A stretch of 64,000 bases of DNA from Clostridium yunnanense (GCF_016595795.1 NZ_JAENHN010000010.1:124001-188000), one strand, 5' to 3'; counted from the first letter of the stretch, positions 10,649 to 20,787 are shown. Program-made: numbers and translations. The notes: a model not told the origin generated them from the letters alone.

Positions 10649-11485
10649 ATGGGATATAAATTAATTGCTTGTGATATGGATGAAACCTTATTAAATGATG
10701 ATCATGTAATCTGTCAAAGAAATATTGATTTTATAAAGAGAGCAAAAGAGGAATATGGAGTGAAGTTTGTTCCAGCTACAGGGAGAGGATATAACTCTAT
10801 TCAGAGGGACTTAAAGATATTAGATCTTTATGATGAGCCAGGTGAATATGTGCTTTCCTTTAATGGGGGAGCTTTAACTGAAAACAAAGGAAATAAATTG
10901 CTTCAATTTAAAGGCCTAAACTTTAACAAGATGAAGGAAATCTTTGAGTACGGTTTGACCAAGGATGTCTGCATACATGTATATACAAAGGATAAGCTGT
11001 ATATCTATAATTTATCAGAGAGCGAGAAAATAAGAGTTGAACGTCAAAAGTTTGAATGCACTATCATGGAAGAGAATACAGTAGACTTTTTGGAAAACGA
11101 ATTAATTGCTAAGATCTTATATCAAAATATTGATGTGCCATACTTGATGTCCTTAGAACCAGAGATGCAGGAAATAGTAAAGGGCTCATGTTCAGTTAGC
11201 TACTCCTCAAATAGATATATGGAATTCAATTCTTTAGGAGTGGACAAGGGTCAAGGCTTAGTGGATTTAGCAAGAATACTAAACATAGATATAGAGGACA
11301 CTATTGCAGTAGGAGATAACTATAATGATATGGCCATGCTAAATATGGCTGGTTTATCTGTTGCTGCAGGCAATGCTGTTGAAGATGTGAAAAAGGCTTG
11401 TGACTACACTACAAAGGCTGATAATAACGAAGGTGTTGTTGCAGAATTAATAGAAAAGTTTATTTTTAAGACAAGTTCATTATAA
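10649..11485 (+). CDS. Cof-type HAD-superfamily hydrolase
   Basis: A 278-residue phosphatase of the Cof/YidA type. Motif I is DMDETLLNDDH (nucleophile Asp), motif II is the Thr of VPATGRG, motif III is the Lys of DKGQGL and motif IV is GDNYNDMAMLNMAG. A C2-type cap lies between about 85 and 190. Such enzymes dephosphorylate sugar phosphates and other small metabolites. It has its own promoter region and terminator, but position after the 6-phospho-glucosidase hints at sugar-phosphate clean-up. GAGGGG provides the ribosome binding site. Confidence 0.92.
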   Translation: MGYKLIACDMDETLLNDDHVICQRNIDFIKRAKEEYGVKFVPATGRGYNSIQRDLKILDLYDEPGEYVLSFNGGALTENKGNKLLQFKGLNFNKMKEIFEYGLTKDVCIHVYTKDKLYIYNLSESEKIRVERQKFECTIMEENTVDFLENELIAKILYQNIDVPYLMSLEPEMQEIVKGSCSVSYSSNRYMEFNSLGVDKGQGLVDLARILNIDIEDTIAVGDNYNDMAMLNMAGLSVAAGNAVEDVKKACDYTTKADNNEGVVAELIEKFIFKTSSL

Positions 11486-11493
11486 AGATTAAG

Positions 11494-11540
11494 GTCGTGC
11501 ATTAGGAGAGCAAATCTCTTTATAATGCACGGCTTTTTTA
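11494..11540 (+). terminator. Terminator after HAD gene
   Basis: Outer arms CGTGCATTA and TAATGCACG, with inner GGAGAG/TCTCTT, then seven T residues. Confidence 0.85.
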
Positions 11541-11908
11541 TATTGACAAATATAAATTGAAATTTAAGTGTTTATACTTTGAGCATGTACGGGTTTAAGG
11601 CTAAAGCTATATGGAAGTAGTAAACACATAATTTACTAAGTTTGTTTACTGAGTTGAACTATAATATAAGAATTGTAGCAAAAGTATACAAAATTAATGA
11701 ATAGTACAAATACACTATGAAAACGTTATGATACAATTTTTCTGTAGTGAGAAACAAAATAAAGATTATAAGTGACTAATATTTCAATAATTTAAGGATG
11801 AAGTTCAGCACAGTAAGGCAGTAATACCAACAATACTTAAAAAGGAGGTGCCTTAAGAAATTTATAAAAGTCAAAAAATCTTAGAATATAGATAGGGGGA
11901 TATAGGGT
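11541..11908 (+). promoter_or_regulatory. Long leader/promoter region of the secreted GH2 gene with a cre-like site
   Basis: TGAAAACGTTATGA at 11718-11731 matches the catabolite-responsive element consensus TGWAARCGYTWNCW at all but one position, so CcpA control is plausible. An AAGGAGGTG box near 11840 has no start codon behind it. The GGGGGA at about 11896-11901 serves the TTG start at 11909. No further gene was seen. Confidence 0.4.
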
Positions 11909-14900
11909 TTGAGAAGAAAAGTGTATAGCAAATTTATGAAGGTATTATCAATTATGATGGCTCTTCTTTGTGTATTGACTACAAATCCAAGTTTAGCAAA
12001 AGCAGCCTCAATTATTCAGGATGAAGAAGTAGCTTACCATGGACTTAAAGGTGACTACTATAAATGCAGTTCTACAACTGCAGCAGATTTTTCAGCTTTG
12101 GTATCTACACATATAGATGAGAATATAAATTTTTATAGTTCTTTCACAGATATACTTAAAGCACGCACAGGCCAAACTGAAGGTTGTGCAGTAAGATGGA
12201 CAGGCAAAATACTACCTAAATATAGTGAAGATTATACTTTTTATATGATAGGTGATAATGGCTTTAGGTTATGGGTAGATGGAAAATTAATAATTGACCA
12301 CTGGGTAAATGACTGGGAAGTTCCTCAAACTAGTAGTAAGATAAGTCTTAAGGCAGGAGTTCAGTATGATTTTAAGTTAGAGTATTTCCAGGCAACAGGT
12401 GGAGCAGACTTAAAGCTTCAATGGTCAAGTGCAAGCCAGCCAAAGCAAGTTGTACCAGTAGAATGTTTTTATCAGCCTAATGGTAGTAATGTGCCTATAG
12501 TAACCTCTTCTGTAGAACCAGTTACAGGAACTTGCCAGCAATATGCGCACCCAAATCTACCTAGTACTGTAAATGTAAATTATAGTGATGGTACAAAGAA
12601 GCAACTTCCTGTAGCTTGGGATTTTAGTGATACATCGTTGTTCTCAAAGGTTGGGACTGTAGTAGTTACTGGAACCGTATCAGGAACAACAGCAGAAGCT
12701 TCAGCTACTGTAAAGGTTACTGCATATGAGAAGTGGGAAAAGCAACAGGCGCCTTTAATGACAAAGTGGGCAGCAGAGGTAACCCCTGATAACGCTCTTC
12801 CAGAGTATCCAAGAATGCAGATGCAGAGAGCTGATTGGCAGAATCTAAATGGCTTATGGCAATTCCAGGAGGGAACTGCAAGCGATTCAGTTCCAGTTGG
12901 AAAGGATTTAACAAGGAAAATACTTGTTCCATATCCTATGGAATCAGCCTTATCAGGAATAATGACTCATTATGATTATTCATGGTATAGAAGATTATTC
13001 ACATTACCTCAAAATTGGAATGGCAAAAAAATAATCATAAACTTTGGTGCCGTGGATTGGCAATCAGAGGTGTTTGTAAATGGTACAAGTGTAGGAATTC
13101 ATAAGGGTGGTTATGATCCATTTAGTTATGATATTACTCCATATCTAAAGGGAACAGGAGAACAAGAGTTAATTGTAAAGGTATATGATCCAACAGATGC
13201 ATTAGGAGAACCAAGAGGAAAGCAAACCTTGCATCAAGGTGGAATCATGTACACATCAACTAGTGGAATTTGGCAGACTGCATGGCTTGAACCAGTTGCA
13301 GCAGCTTCAAATATAGAGAATTTAAAGATAGAACCAGATGTAGACGGAGGTAAGTTAAAGCTTACGGTAAATACAGCAGGAGCAGCTGAAGGAACTGTGG
13401 TTACAGCTACAGCTTATGATGGAACAACTGTGGCAGGAAAGGTTGAGGGAAGCGCAAATACTGCTTTGTATATTCCAATTCCAAATGCTAAGTTATGGTC
13501 TCCAGATAATCCTTTCTTATACGATCTTAAAGTTGATCTAAAGAAAGACTCTACAGTTATAGATACAGTAAAGAGCTACTTTGGAATGCGTAAGATAGCT
13601 GTTAATCAGGTAAATGGAGTTAATAAAATATTCTTAAATAATAAAGATACGTTTATGATGGGACCTTTGGATCAAGGTTTCTGGCCTGATGGACTTTACA
13701 CAGCTCCAACAGATGCAGCTTTAAAGTTTGATATAGAACAGGAAAAAGCTTTAGGATTTAATATGGTGAGAAAACACATAAAGGTAGAACCAGCTCGTTG
13801 GTACTACTGGGCTGATAAGCTAGGAATCCTAGTTTGGCAGGATATGCCTTCTGCTGATTCTTATATGAGTAATCCTCCTCCAGTAGATAAGCCACAATAT
13901 GAATTAGAACTACAACGTATGGTACAGACTCACTGGAATAGCCCATCTATTATCATGTGGTGTGTATTTAATGAGGAGCAAGGTCAATATGAACCAGCTC
14001 GTATTGTAAGTATAGTAGCAAATCTTGATAAGTCAAGACTTATAAACCAAGGAAGTGGAGGACCATATGCTAATGCAGGAGATATTTATGATGTTCATAG
14101 TTATCCACCTCCAGCGTGTCCTAGCAGTACAACCCAAGTTAATGTTTGTGGGGAATATGGAGGTATAGGCTTTAAGATTCCTCAGCATCAATGGAATGAA
14201 GCTCTATCAGCAAGTTATATTATGGTAAATAACTCTGATGAATTGACTAATCTATATGACGTATATGCTAATAACTTACTATCCTACAAGACCAATAATG
14301 GCTTAAGTGCAGCAGTGTATACTGAGATAACTGATGTAGAAAATGAAGTGAACGGTTTAATGACTTATGACAGACAGATGAAATGCGACGTAAATAAGAT
14401 TAAGGCTTCCAATGAAAAGGTTGTTAATAAACTTTCTTATTATAATGAAGTATTACCTACTTCAAAATCACAAAAGCAGACTTGGAAGTATACTACAACT
14501 AATTCAGCAACAGATTGGTATTCTTCAAACTTTAATGATTCTCAATGGACTTCAGCTCAAGGAGGATTTGGTACAACAATCACTCCTGGAATATCAATTG
14601 GAACTAATTGGAGTACATCAGATATATGGATGCGGAAGAGTTTTAATCCTGGAAATCTTACAACTGAAGACATCAATAGCTTATGCTTTAATCTTTTCCA
14701 TGATGAAGATTGCGAGATTTATATAAATGGAATTTTGGCAGGAAAAGCAACAGGTTACTCTACAGATTACGTATTACTAGATATGAATGATGTTGCTAAG
14801 AAAGCAATAAAAATTAATGCAGACAATGTTATTGCAGTACACTGCCATCAGATAACAGCAGGACAAGGAATAGATGTAGGAATAGGAAAGAGAGTGCTTA

Positions 14901-16510
14901 CAGATAAGCCTATAACCAGCACAGCCTTTAAGGACAGTTTTGATAATGGCACTGCAAGTCAGTGGAATATCTTTGGAGGAAATTGGTCTGTAGCAGATGG
15001 AAAATATATAGTTCAAGCAAATGGCGGTGGAAAAGCCATAGCACAAAATACAAACTTCTATGACTTCACCTATGAGACAGATATAACACTAGGGACTATT
15101 CAACCTAACAACAATGCAGGGGTATTGTTTAGAATAAGTAATCCAGGAGTAGGAGCTGATAGCTATAAAGGCTACTATGCTGGACTTGGAAAGAATGGAG
15201 ATGTTACTGGAGTAGTACTAGGTAAATCAAACGGTTCTTGGACCTTTTTAGATACTAAACCAATGACTATTGAAGCAGGAAAGAGCTATCATATGAAGGT
15301 AGTTGCAATTGGATCAAGTATAAAAGTTTATGTAGATAATATGGATACTCCTATAATAGATAAAATTGATGCAAGCTACATTTCTGGAGCTATAGGCTTA
15401 AGAACTTGGTATGTTGATGCTAAGTATGATAATGTTTCTGCAGCCACTTATGTTCCAAAGCACACGGAGGCAGCTTTAAGTGATTTAAAGGTTAATGGAA
15501 GCACAATAGCTGGCTTTAATGAAAACACAACTAATTATAGTGTAGAACTGCCTGCTGGAACTAAGGTAGTACCAGAAATAAATCCAGTGGTAAAGGATAC
15601 AGATAAAGCAGTGGCTGTAGTAACAAAACCAGAAGCATTACCAGGTACAGCTAAGGTGGTAGTAACAGCAGAAGATGGTGTGACAACTAAAGACTATACT
15701 ATTAACTTTACAGTAGAAATTCCAAAGGATACAGATGCATACTTGAAGAATATAAGCATAGATGGAAAGGTTTTAGAAGGCTTTGATCCGAGTAAAAAAG
15801 CATATACCATTACATTACCTTCTGGAACAACAAAAATTCCTGTGGTTTCTGCAGAGGCAGCAAAGGCTATAGAGACAGTGAAGATAACTCAAGCAGGTAC
15901 TGTAAATGGAACTGCTACTATAAAAGTAACAGCAGAAGATGGGGTTACTACTAACGTTTATAGTGTTAAGTTTGTAGCTGCTTCTAAAAATGATGCTACC
16001 TTAACTAAAATAACTGTTGATGGTAAGGCAATTACTGAGTTTAAAGGTGATTTGATTACTGTGGTAAGCATACCATATACAACTAAAGAGCCTGTTATAA
16101 CGGCTACTTCAACTGATGCTAATGCAAAAATAAATATAAAACAAGCTGGTTGTTTGAATTCTTTTGCAGCAATTCATGTAACTTCTGCTGACGGAAGAAA
16201 CCATAGAATCTATACCTTGTATTTTAAGATCTTACCAAACACAGATGCAGCTCTAAGCAGAATATGTGTGGGAGATAAAGAAATAGATAATTTCAAGCCA
16301 GAGGTTTTGGATTACACTTATAAAGTACCTTTTGGAACAAATAGAGTACCGTTGGTTTCTGCAAAGGTTAATGATCATAGAGGTATAAACGGTGCAGAGC
16401 TTATGATAAAGCAAGCTTGCAAAGTAGGAGAGAAGGCTGTAATAACTGTGACAGCAGCAGATGGAAAGACTATAAAGAAATACACTGTTACCTTTGTTGC
16501 AGGGCAGTAA
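11909..16510 (+). CDS. Secreted multidomain glycoside hydrolase family 2 protein (PA14, GH2, cadherin-like repeats)
   Basis: A 1533-residue exported enzyme. A signal peptide covers about 1-33 (VLSIMMALLCVLT...SLAKAA). It is followed by a PA14-type carbohydrate-binding domain (about 40-190, LPKYSEDYTFYMIGDNGFRLWVDG) and an Ig-like domain (about 195-272). The GH2 sugar-binding, sandwich and TIM-barrel domains come next (about 295-800). In the barrel, Glu689 in FNEEQ is the predicted acid/base and Glu749 in GEYGG the nucleophile. A second beta-sandwich (about 855-1005) and a concanavalin/3-keto-disaccharide-hydrolase-like domain (about 1010-1165) follow. Four cadherin-like sandwich repeats (about 1180-1533) end the protein. 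The start is TTG, chosen because it gives the full signal peptide and has GGGGGA ahead. The sugar specificity is unknown. Confidence 0.9.
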   Translation: MRRKVYSKFMKVLSIMMALLCVLTTNPSLAKAASIIQDEEVAYHGLKGDYYKCSSTTAADFSALVSTHIDENINFYSSFTDILKARTGQTEGCAVRWTGKILPKYSEDYTFYMIGDNGFRLWVDGKLIIDHWVNDWEVPQTSSKISLKAGVQYDFKLEYFQATGGADLKLQWSSASQPKQVVPVECFYQPNGSNVPIVTSSVEPVTGTCQQYAHPNLPSTVNVNYSDGTKKQLPVAWDFSDTSLFSKVGTVVVTGTVSGTTAEASATVKVTAYEKWEKQQAPLMTKWAAEVTPDNALPEYPRMQMQRADWQNLNGLWQFQEGTASDSVPVGKDLTRKILVPYPMESALSGIMTHYDYSWYRRLFTLPQNWNGKKIIINFGAVDWQSEVFVNGTSVGIHKGGYDPFSYDITPYLKGTGEQELIVKVYDPTDALGEPRGKQTLHQGGIMYTSTSGIWQTAWLEPVAAASNIENLKIEPDVDGGKLKLTVNTAGAAEGTVVTATAYDGTTVAGKVEGSANTALYIPIPNAKLWSPDNPFLYDLKVDLKKDSTVIDTVKSYFGMRKIAVNQVNGVNKIFLNNKDTFMMGPLDQGFWPDGLYTAPTDAALKFDIEQEKALGFNMVRKHIKVEPARWYYWADKLGILVWQDMPSADSYMSNPPPVDKPQYELELQRMVQTHWNSPSIIMWCVFNEEQGQYEPARIVSIVANLDKSRLINQGSGGPYANAGDIYDVHSYPPPACPSSTTQVNVCGEYGGIGFKIPQHQWNEALSASYIMVNNSDELTNLYDVYANNLLSYKTNNGLSAAVYTEITDVENEVNGLMTYDRQMKCDVNKIKASNEKVVNKLSYYNEVLPTSKSQKQTWKYTTTNSATDWYSSNFNDSQWTSAQGGFGTTITPGISIGTNWSTSDIWMRKSFNPGNLTTEDINSLCFNLFHDEDCEIYINGILAGKATGYSTDYVLLDMNDVAKKAIKINADNVIAVHCHQITAGQGIDVGIGKRVLTDKPITSTAFKDSFDNGTASQWNIFGGNWSVADGKYIVQANGGGKAIAQNTNFYDFTYETDITLGTIQPNNNAGVLFRISNPGVGADSYKGYYAGLGKNGDVTGVVLGKSNGSWTFLDTKPMTIEAGKSYHMKVVAIGSSIKVYVDNMDTPIIDKIDASYISGAIGLRTWYVDAKYDNVSAATYVPKHTEAALSDLKVNGSTIAGFNENTTNYSVELPAGTKVVPEINPVVKDTDKAVAVVTKPEALPGTAKVVVTAEDGVTTKDYTINFTVEIPKDTDAYLKNISIDGKVLEGFDPSKKAYTITLPSGTTKIPVVSAEAAKAIETVKITQAGTVNGTATIKVTAEDGVTTNVYSVKFVAASKNDATLTKITVDGKAITEFKGDLITVVSIPYTTKEPVITATSTDANAKINIKQAGCLNSFAAIHVTSADGRNHRIYTLYFKILPNTDAALSRICVGDKEIDNFKPEVLDYTYKVPFGTNRVPLVSAKVNDHRGINGAELMIKQACKVGEKAVITVTAADGKTIKKYTVTFVAGQ

Positions 16511-16594
16511 CCTGAGTTAAGTTAAAGGCTACTAATAATTTTAAACGACATAAAGACTTCTAAATAATTTATAGAGATTAATAAAGATAATTGG

Positions 16595-16639
16595 GAGTAT
16601 AGATATTTTTGTTGAATAAACATATCTATACTCTTTTTT
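16595..16639 (+). terminator. Terminator after GH2 gene
   Basis: GAGTATAGATAT pairs with ATATCTATACTC, followed by TTTTTT. Confidence 0.85.
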
Positions 16640-16811
16640 GCTATATAGCAAGTTATAAAAATTTTTACTAGTTTCACCACTTTTTTTATAACAATAGTTG
16701 TTGTTTAAGTGGTTTAAGAAATTAGAGTATTGAGCTATAATAAATAGGATTATACTATTGATTTGAACATAAGAGGTTTATACAACAAAATATTTAAGGA
16801 GAAAACATTTG

Positions 16812-17675
16812 ATGCTTAAGAAATACTCAGCTTTAATAAGAAATATATTATTGATTTTACTGGGAAATACAATATATGCTTTGGCAGTGACTATGTTTAT
16901 ACTTCCTACTGAGTTGATTACAGGTGGGACAACTGGTTTGGCGCTGTTGTTTTATCATCAGCTCAATGTGCCTATTACCATATTTGTTTCTATATTTAAT
17001 ATAAGTATGTTCGTATTAGGGGCGTTGGTTCTCGGAAAGAAATTTGCATTTACTACCCTTATTAGCACTTTCTATTATCCTTTTATCTTAGGGATTTTGC
17101 AGACTATTCCTGAACTAAAAAATATGACTTCAGATCATCTGTTAGCAACAATTTATGCAGGAATAATGATTGGGTTTAGCATAGGAATAGTTATAAAAGC
17201 AGGTGCATCTACAGGAGGAATGGACATACCTCCGCTTGTGTTAAATAAAAAGCTTGGGTTGCCAGTGTCAGTGGTTATGTATGCATTAGATTTTACTATA
17301 CTTATGTCTCAAATGCTTTTTGCAAATAAAGAGCAGGTTCTATATGGTATTTTATTAGTATTAATTTATACTGTAGTGCTTGATAAGGTCTTATTACTTG
17401 GACAGTCTAGAACTCAGGTGAAGATTATAAGTGATAAGTATGAGGAAATAAATCAGATGATAATTAAATATCTAGATAGAGGATCAACTTTAATTCATGC
17501 GGAGACCGGATATTTTCACAATGATAACTTGGTAGTTCTTACTGTTATATCAAATCGAGAACTATCAAAATTGAATGAGATGGTTTTATCCATAGATCCA
17601 AAAGCTTTTATGATCATTAATAGGGTTAATGAGGTAAAAGGCCGTGGATTTAGCATGGAGAAGTACTATGTATAA
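16812..17675 (+). CDS. YitT-family membrane protein (DUF161/DUF2179)
   Basis: A 287-residue protein with five to six membrane helices in the first 190 residues (ILLILLGNTIYALAVTMFILP, then the hallmark ELITGGTTGLALL and GASTGGMDIPPLVL). A cytosolic DUF2179 domain makes up about 200-287 (VKIISDKYEEINQMIIKYLDRGSTLIHAETGYF...LTVISNRELSKL). A TTG at 16809 is in frame directly before it, but AAGGAG at 16796-16801 fits the ATG at 16812. The family is widespread in Bacillota and its transport substrate is not known. It is a single-gene unit that shares a hairpin with the convergent greA. Confidence 0.88.
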   Translation: MLKKYSALIRNILLILLGNTIYALAVTMFILPTELITGGTTGLALLFYHQLNVPITIFVSIFNISMFVLGALVLGKKFAFTTLISTFYYPFILGILQTIPELKNMTSDHLLATIYAGIMIGFSIGIVIKAGASTGGMDIPPLVLNKKLGLPVSVVMYALDFTILMSQMLFANKEQVLYGILLVLIYTVVLDKVLLLGQSRTQVKIISDKYEEINQMIIKYLDRGSTLIHAETGYFHNDNLVVLTVISNRELSKLNEMVLSIDPKAFMIINRVNEVKGRGFSMEKYYV

Positions 17676-17747
17676 GCATGTTATGCAGAAATGTCATATT
17701 TTCGGAATAAAGAGACTTTAACAATAATTAAATTTGGTAAAATAAAA

Positions 17748-17782
17748 ATCATGTGTGAAGTTACTAATTCTTCATACATGAT
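17748..17782. terminator. Bidirectional terminator between yitT-type gene and greA
   Basis: ATCATGTGTGAAG pairs with CTTCATACATGAT across a 9-nt loop, between converging genes. Confidence 0.7.
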
Positions 17783-17812
17783 TATATATATATATAATTG
17801 CATCTTATTCTT

Positions 17813-18286
17813 TTATTTTTCCTGCAATACTTCTAATATCTCTACGTTATAATTTTCTCCAGGAGCATTAACTTCAACTACATCTCCAGCTTTCTTACCA
17901 GATAAAGCTTTTCCTAAGTCAGATTCGATGCTTATCATCATGTTATCAGGATCTAAATCCATTGTAGTTACTAAGGTTACAACAGTTTCGAAATCATCTT
18001 CTACGAATTTAACTTTAGCTTTACTATTAAGACCTAATACTGATTTATCTATGGTTTCATCATCTACAATAATGGCTGTTGAAATCATGGTCATTAGGTA
18101 TTGAATTCTATTGTCATTTTCTCTATAGTTAGCACAAGCTTCCTTGTACTCTGCATTTTCAGATCTATCACCATGTGCAGCTGCTTCTAGTTTTTCTCTT
18201 GCAATCTCAGCTCTTTTTGTAGTCAGTCTATATTCTAATTCTTCTTGTAATTTCCTCATATTTTCCGCTGTTAATGTGTTATTCAT
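17813..18286 (-). CDS. greA: Transcription elongation factor GreA
   Basis: A 157-residue protein with the normal two-domain Gre layout. An N-terminal coiled coil (about 1-75) carries the acidic-tip sequence HGDRSENAEYKEA, which reaches the polymerase active site and triggers cleavage of backtracked RNA. The C-terminal FKBP-like domain (about 80-157) contains the usual SDLGKALSGKKAGDVVEV. A GGGAGGG stretch upstream is a likely though distant ribosome binding site. A paralogue may exist elsewhere in the genome, so this could be a second, greA-like copy rather than the main one. Confidence 0.9.
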   Translation of the reverse strand: MNNTLTAENMRKLQEELEYRLTTKRAEIAREKLEAAAHGDRSENAEYKEACANYRENDNRIQYLMTMISTAIIVDDETIDKSVLGLNSKAKVKFVEDDFETVVTLVTTMDLDPDNMMISIESDLGKALSGKKAGDVVEVNAPGENYNVEILEVLQEK

Positions 18287-18372
18287 AAAATAGGTTACCC
18301 TCCCACGAAATTAGTATATTAATATTATATAGCATTTCATAAAAAACAAAAGATGTTTAAAATCACATTAAA

Positions 18373-19590
18373 TTAAATTACTTGTTTTTCATCAATTGAA
18401 TCTGGAATATTATCTATACTTTCTACAATATGTAGATCTTCTGTTATATCAAATTTATGGTCAAAATTAAAAATATAGGCACAAATTAGCCATATAATCC
18501 AACAATTTATTCCGAAAAATAAATAACCACAATAACCTAGTATAGGCATCTCTGAAAAAATATGTACTTTATCTAAATAAGGAACTGTATACTTCCAGAA
18601 GTTTGGGTTTGTAGGCATATCTTGATGGAAATATCCACTTCCATAATTCCATAGCTCCCAGAAGAATCCGTTTAATAAAGTTGCTAAACCTATTAAAGCT
18701 ACCGGTGACCAGTTACCATCATTTATAGGTGTTAAAGGTGTCCATAAACCGAGCAGTTCCATTGCGGCTGATAATAATGGAACTAAAGCAACCCATAACA
18801 CCCAAAATAATATATAAGGATAATAACCCATACCAAATGCTAGAACTATTCCTAGCAAATAATATGTAATTATAAACTTCCTAGATACGCTTATCTTAGG
18901 ACCAAAGCTATATCTATTTCGAATAGATGGAAAAGTTTTTAAAAGCAGATACCATTCAAAAATAGCTGGTAATACTGTTGTATAGGATAATGAGAACCAA
19001 AATATATTTCCGAAGTTAGAGAAAATGGAATCATTAGGATAATACCAGTTTTCAATAACGAAGAAATTAAGATATTCAAAGGCAAACCAACTAAGGCAAG
19101 AGACAACTGCCAACAGCTGCATAGTGCCAGGTTTTTTTGAAATCAAGGATACACCACTATTCCTCTTATAAACTAAACCATCTAATATCAATATAAATGA
19201 CCACCATAAAGGTACAAAGGCATATGCAGACAAAGGAGCAAAAAATTTTATTCTAGTCCACATAAGGAACCAACTACTGCATAGAACAGGTATACTCCAC
19301 CAAAACCATAAAGGGTATTTAAATTTCTTATTAACGGAAGCTTTTACAAGGGGTTTCTTAAAACCAAAAAACTTAGGAAATATAAGAAAGCTAAAGATAA
19401 ATAATGTTAAAAGCACCCCAGCTGTGAAATAAATTACGCTAAATCCAGGTGCTTCTACGACCTTTTGAGCTGGAAACAGACCATATCCAGGTGGTAGTCC
19501 GCCCCATCTAAGAAGACTTCCTATTAAAGGCAGTATAAAAATTACTGCTGATGTAATGATTAAAAAAGCTTTTTCATAAGATTTTTTCAT
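18373..19590 (-). CDS. Polytopic membrane protein of unknown function
   Basis: A 405-residue, very hydrophobic protein with about ten predicted membrane helices, beginning KKSYEKAFLIITSAVIFILP. It is rich in Trp, Tyr and Phe with recurrent WWSIP, LSWFAFEYLNFFVIENWYYPN and FFWELWNYGSGYF motifs, and a charged C-terminal tail (ITEDLHIVESIDNIPDSIDEK). I do not recognise the family. Conserved-looking Glu, Asn and Trp residues inside or next to helices suggest a membrane enzyme or carrier rather than a structural protein. GGAG lies 8-9 bases before the ATG. It is separated from greA by 86 bp on the same strand and is probably transcribed upstream of it. Confidence 0.75.
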   Translation of the reverse strand: MKKSYEKAFLIITSAVIFILPLIGSLLRWGGLPPGYGLFPAQKVVEAPGFSVIYFTAGVLLTLFIFSFLIFPKFFGFKKPLVKASVNKKFKYPLWFWWSIPVLCSSWFLMWTRIKFFAPLSAYAFVPLWWSFILILDGLVYKRNSGVSLISKKPGTMQLLAVVSCLSWFAFEYLNFFVIENWYYPNDSIFSNFGNIFWFSLSYTTVLPAIFEWYLLLKTFPSIRNRYSFGPKISVSRKFIITYYLLGIVLAFGMGYYPYILFWVLWVALVPLLSAAMELLGLWTPLTPINDGNWSPVALIGLATLLNGFFWELWNYGSGYFHQDMPTNPNFWKYTVPYLDKVHIFSEMPILGYCGYLFFGINCWIIWLICAYIFNFDHKFDITEDLHIVESIDNIPDSIDEKQVI

Positions 19591-19760
19591 ATGTCTAACT
19601 CCAATCGCTAAAAAATTATTGCATGGTAATATTCGACATATATTTACATAATCCTCTAATTTATGAATATTTTTATTTAATAAATTTATAGAAAATATAT
19701 ATTTATTAGAAATAGGTTTGTTGAGAGGTTGATAAGCCTTTATTTTTTTATAGTGTTATA

Positions 19761-19780
19761 AATCAACCTTTCGGTTGATT
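19761..19780. promoter_or_regulatory. Perfect inverted repeat in promoter of ABC exporter operon
   Basis: AATCAACC, 4-nt centre TTTC, GGTTGATT, lying 48 bp before the ATP-binding gene. The size and symmetry suit a TetR-, MerR- or two-component-type operator. No regulator gene adjoins it on this side. The LuxR-type gene downstream is one candidate. Confidence 0.45.
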
Positions 19781-19827
19781 ACAGATAGATGGTCTAGAGC
19801 GTAATATTTATATCAGAGGTGAGAGTG

Positions 19828-20772
19828 ATGGAAAAAATATTAGAAGTAAAAGATTTGAAAAAATATTATAAAGAAAATAAAGCTGTAGATGGATTAAGTT
19901 TTGATTTATACAAAGGAGAAATATTAGGTTTCTTAGGACCCAATGGTGCTGGGAAAAGTACTACAATAAGTATTTTATCAACTATACTAAGACACGATGA
20001 AGGAGAAATTAAGTTCTTTGGGACTGATATAAATAAAAATAAAAAAATGATTAAATCTAGCCTAGGCATAGTACCTCAAGAGCTTGCTATATTTGAAGAG
20101 ATATCAGCATTTAGAAATGTTGAGTTCTTCACTTCCTTATACGGATTAAAGGGAAAGGAATTAAAAGCAGCAGTATTAGAGGCTCTTAGGATGGTTGGAT
20201 TAGAAGATAAAAAGGATAGTAAACCAGTGACTTTCTCTGGAGGAATGAAGCGAAGACTTAATATAGCTTGTGCTATCGCTCATAAGCCTAATATACTTAT
20301 ATTAGATGAACCTACTGTAGGAATAGACCCTCAATCAAGAAATCATATACTTGAGTCAATCAAAAGGTTGAGAGACAAAGGGACAACTATAATATATACA
20401 ACTCATTATATGGAAGAGGTAGAAGAGATTGCAGATAGAGTAATCATAATGGATAGCGGTACTAAGATAGCTGAAGGAACCATAGGCGAACTTATGGAAA
20501 GCTATAAAAATACAAGATTATATAAGATTTCAATAGAAGCTATTAATAAGGATGGCATTAAAGCAGATTTCTTATATGAGATAGAAGGCATCCAAAAGGT
20601 TGAGGTCAGTGATAGATTTTTAAGTATTACAACCATTAAGGAGATAGAAAACTTAGATAAGATAATTTTAAGACTAATTGATAAAGGAATAAAGATAAAT
20701 CACATAACAAGTGAAGAGGGAAATTTAGAGATGGTATTCTTAAAGCTAACAGGAAAAAAATTAAGGGATTAG
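19828..20772 (+). CDS. ABC transporter ATP-binding protein
   Basis: A 314-residue ATPase. Walker A is GPNGAGKST, the Q-loop region is IVPQELAIFEEIS, the signature is FSGGMKRRLNIACAI, Walker B is ILILDEPTVGIDP and the switch His lies in YTTHYMEE. A C-terminal extension of about 85 residues is typical of ABC-2 drug and antibiotic exporters. In-frame GTG codons precede it, but AGAGGT at 19815-19820 suits the ATG at 19828. It is followed 15 bp later by the first permease. It is likely to power efflux of a small molecule or peptide, unknown. Confidence 0.93.
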   Translation: MEKILEVKDLKKYYKENKAVDGLSFDLYKGEILGFLGPNGAGKSTTISILSTILRHDEGEIKFFGTDINKNKKMIKSSLGIVPQELAIFEEISAFRNVEFFTSLYGLKGKELKAAVLEALRMVGLEDKKDSKPVTFSGGMKRRLNIACAIAHKPNILILDEPTVGIDPQSRNHILESIKRLRDKGTTIIYTTHYMEEVEEIADRVIIMDSGTKIAEGTIGELMESYKNTRLYKISIEAINKDGIKADFLYEIEGIQKVEVSDRFLSITTIKEIENLDKIILRLIDKGIKINHITSEEGNLEMVFLKLTGKKLRD

Positions 20773-20787
20773 TAGAGGTGAAGGAAA

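Noticed and set aside
14412-14726. Plus-strand frame of 104 codons inside the GH2 gene
   Set aside because: It is an out-of-frame reading of a gene with clear domains and catalytic motifs.
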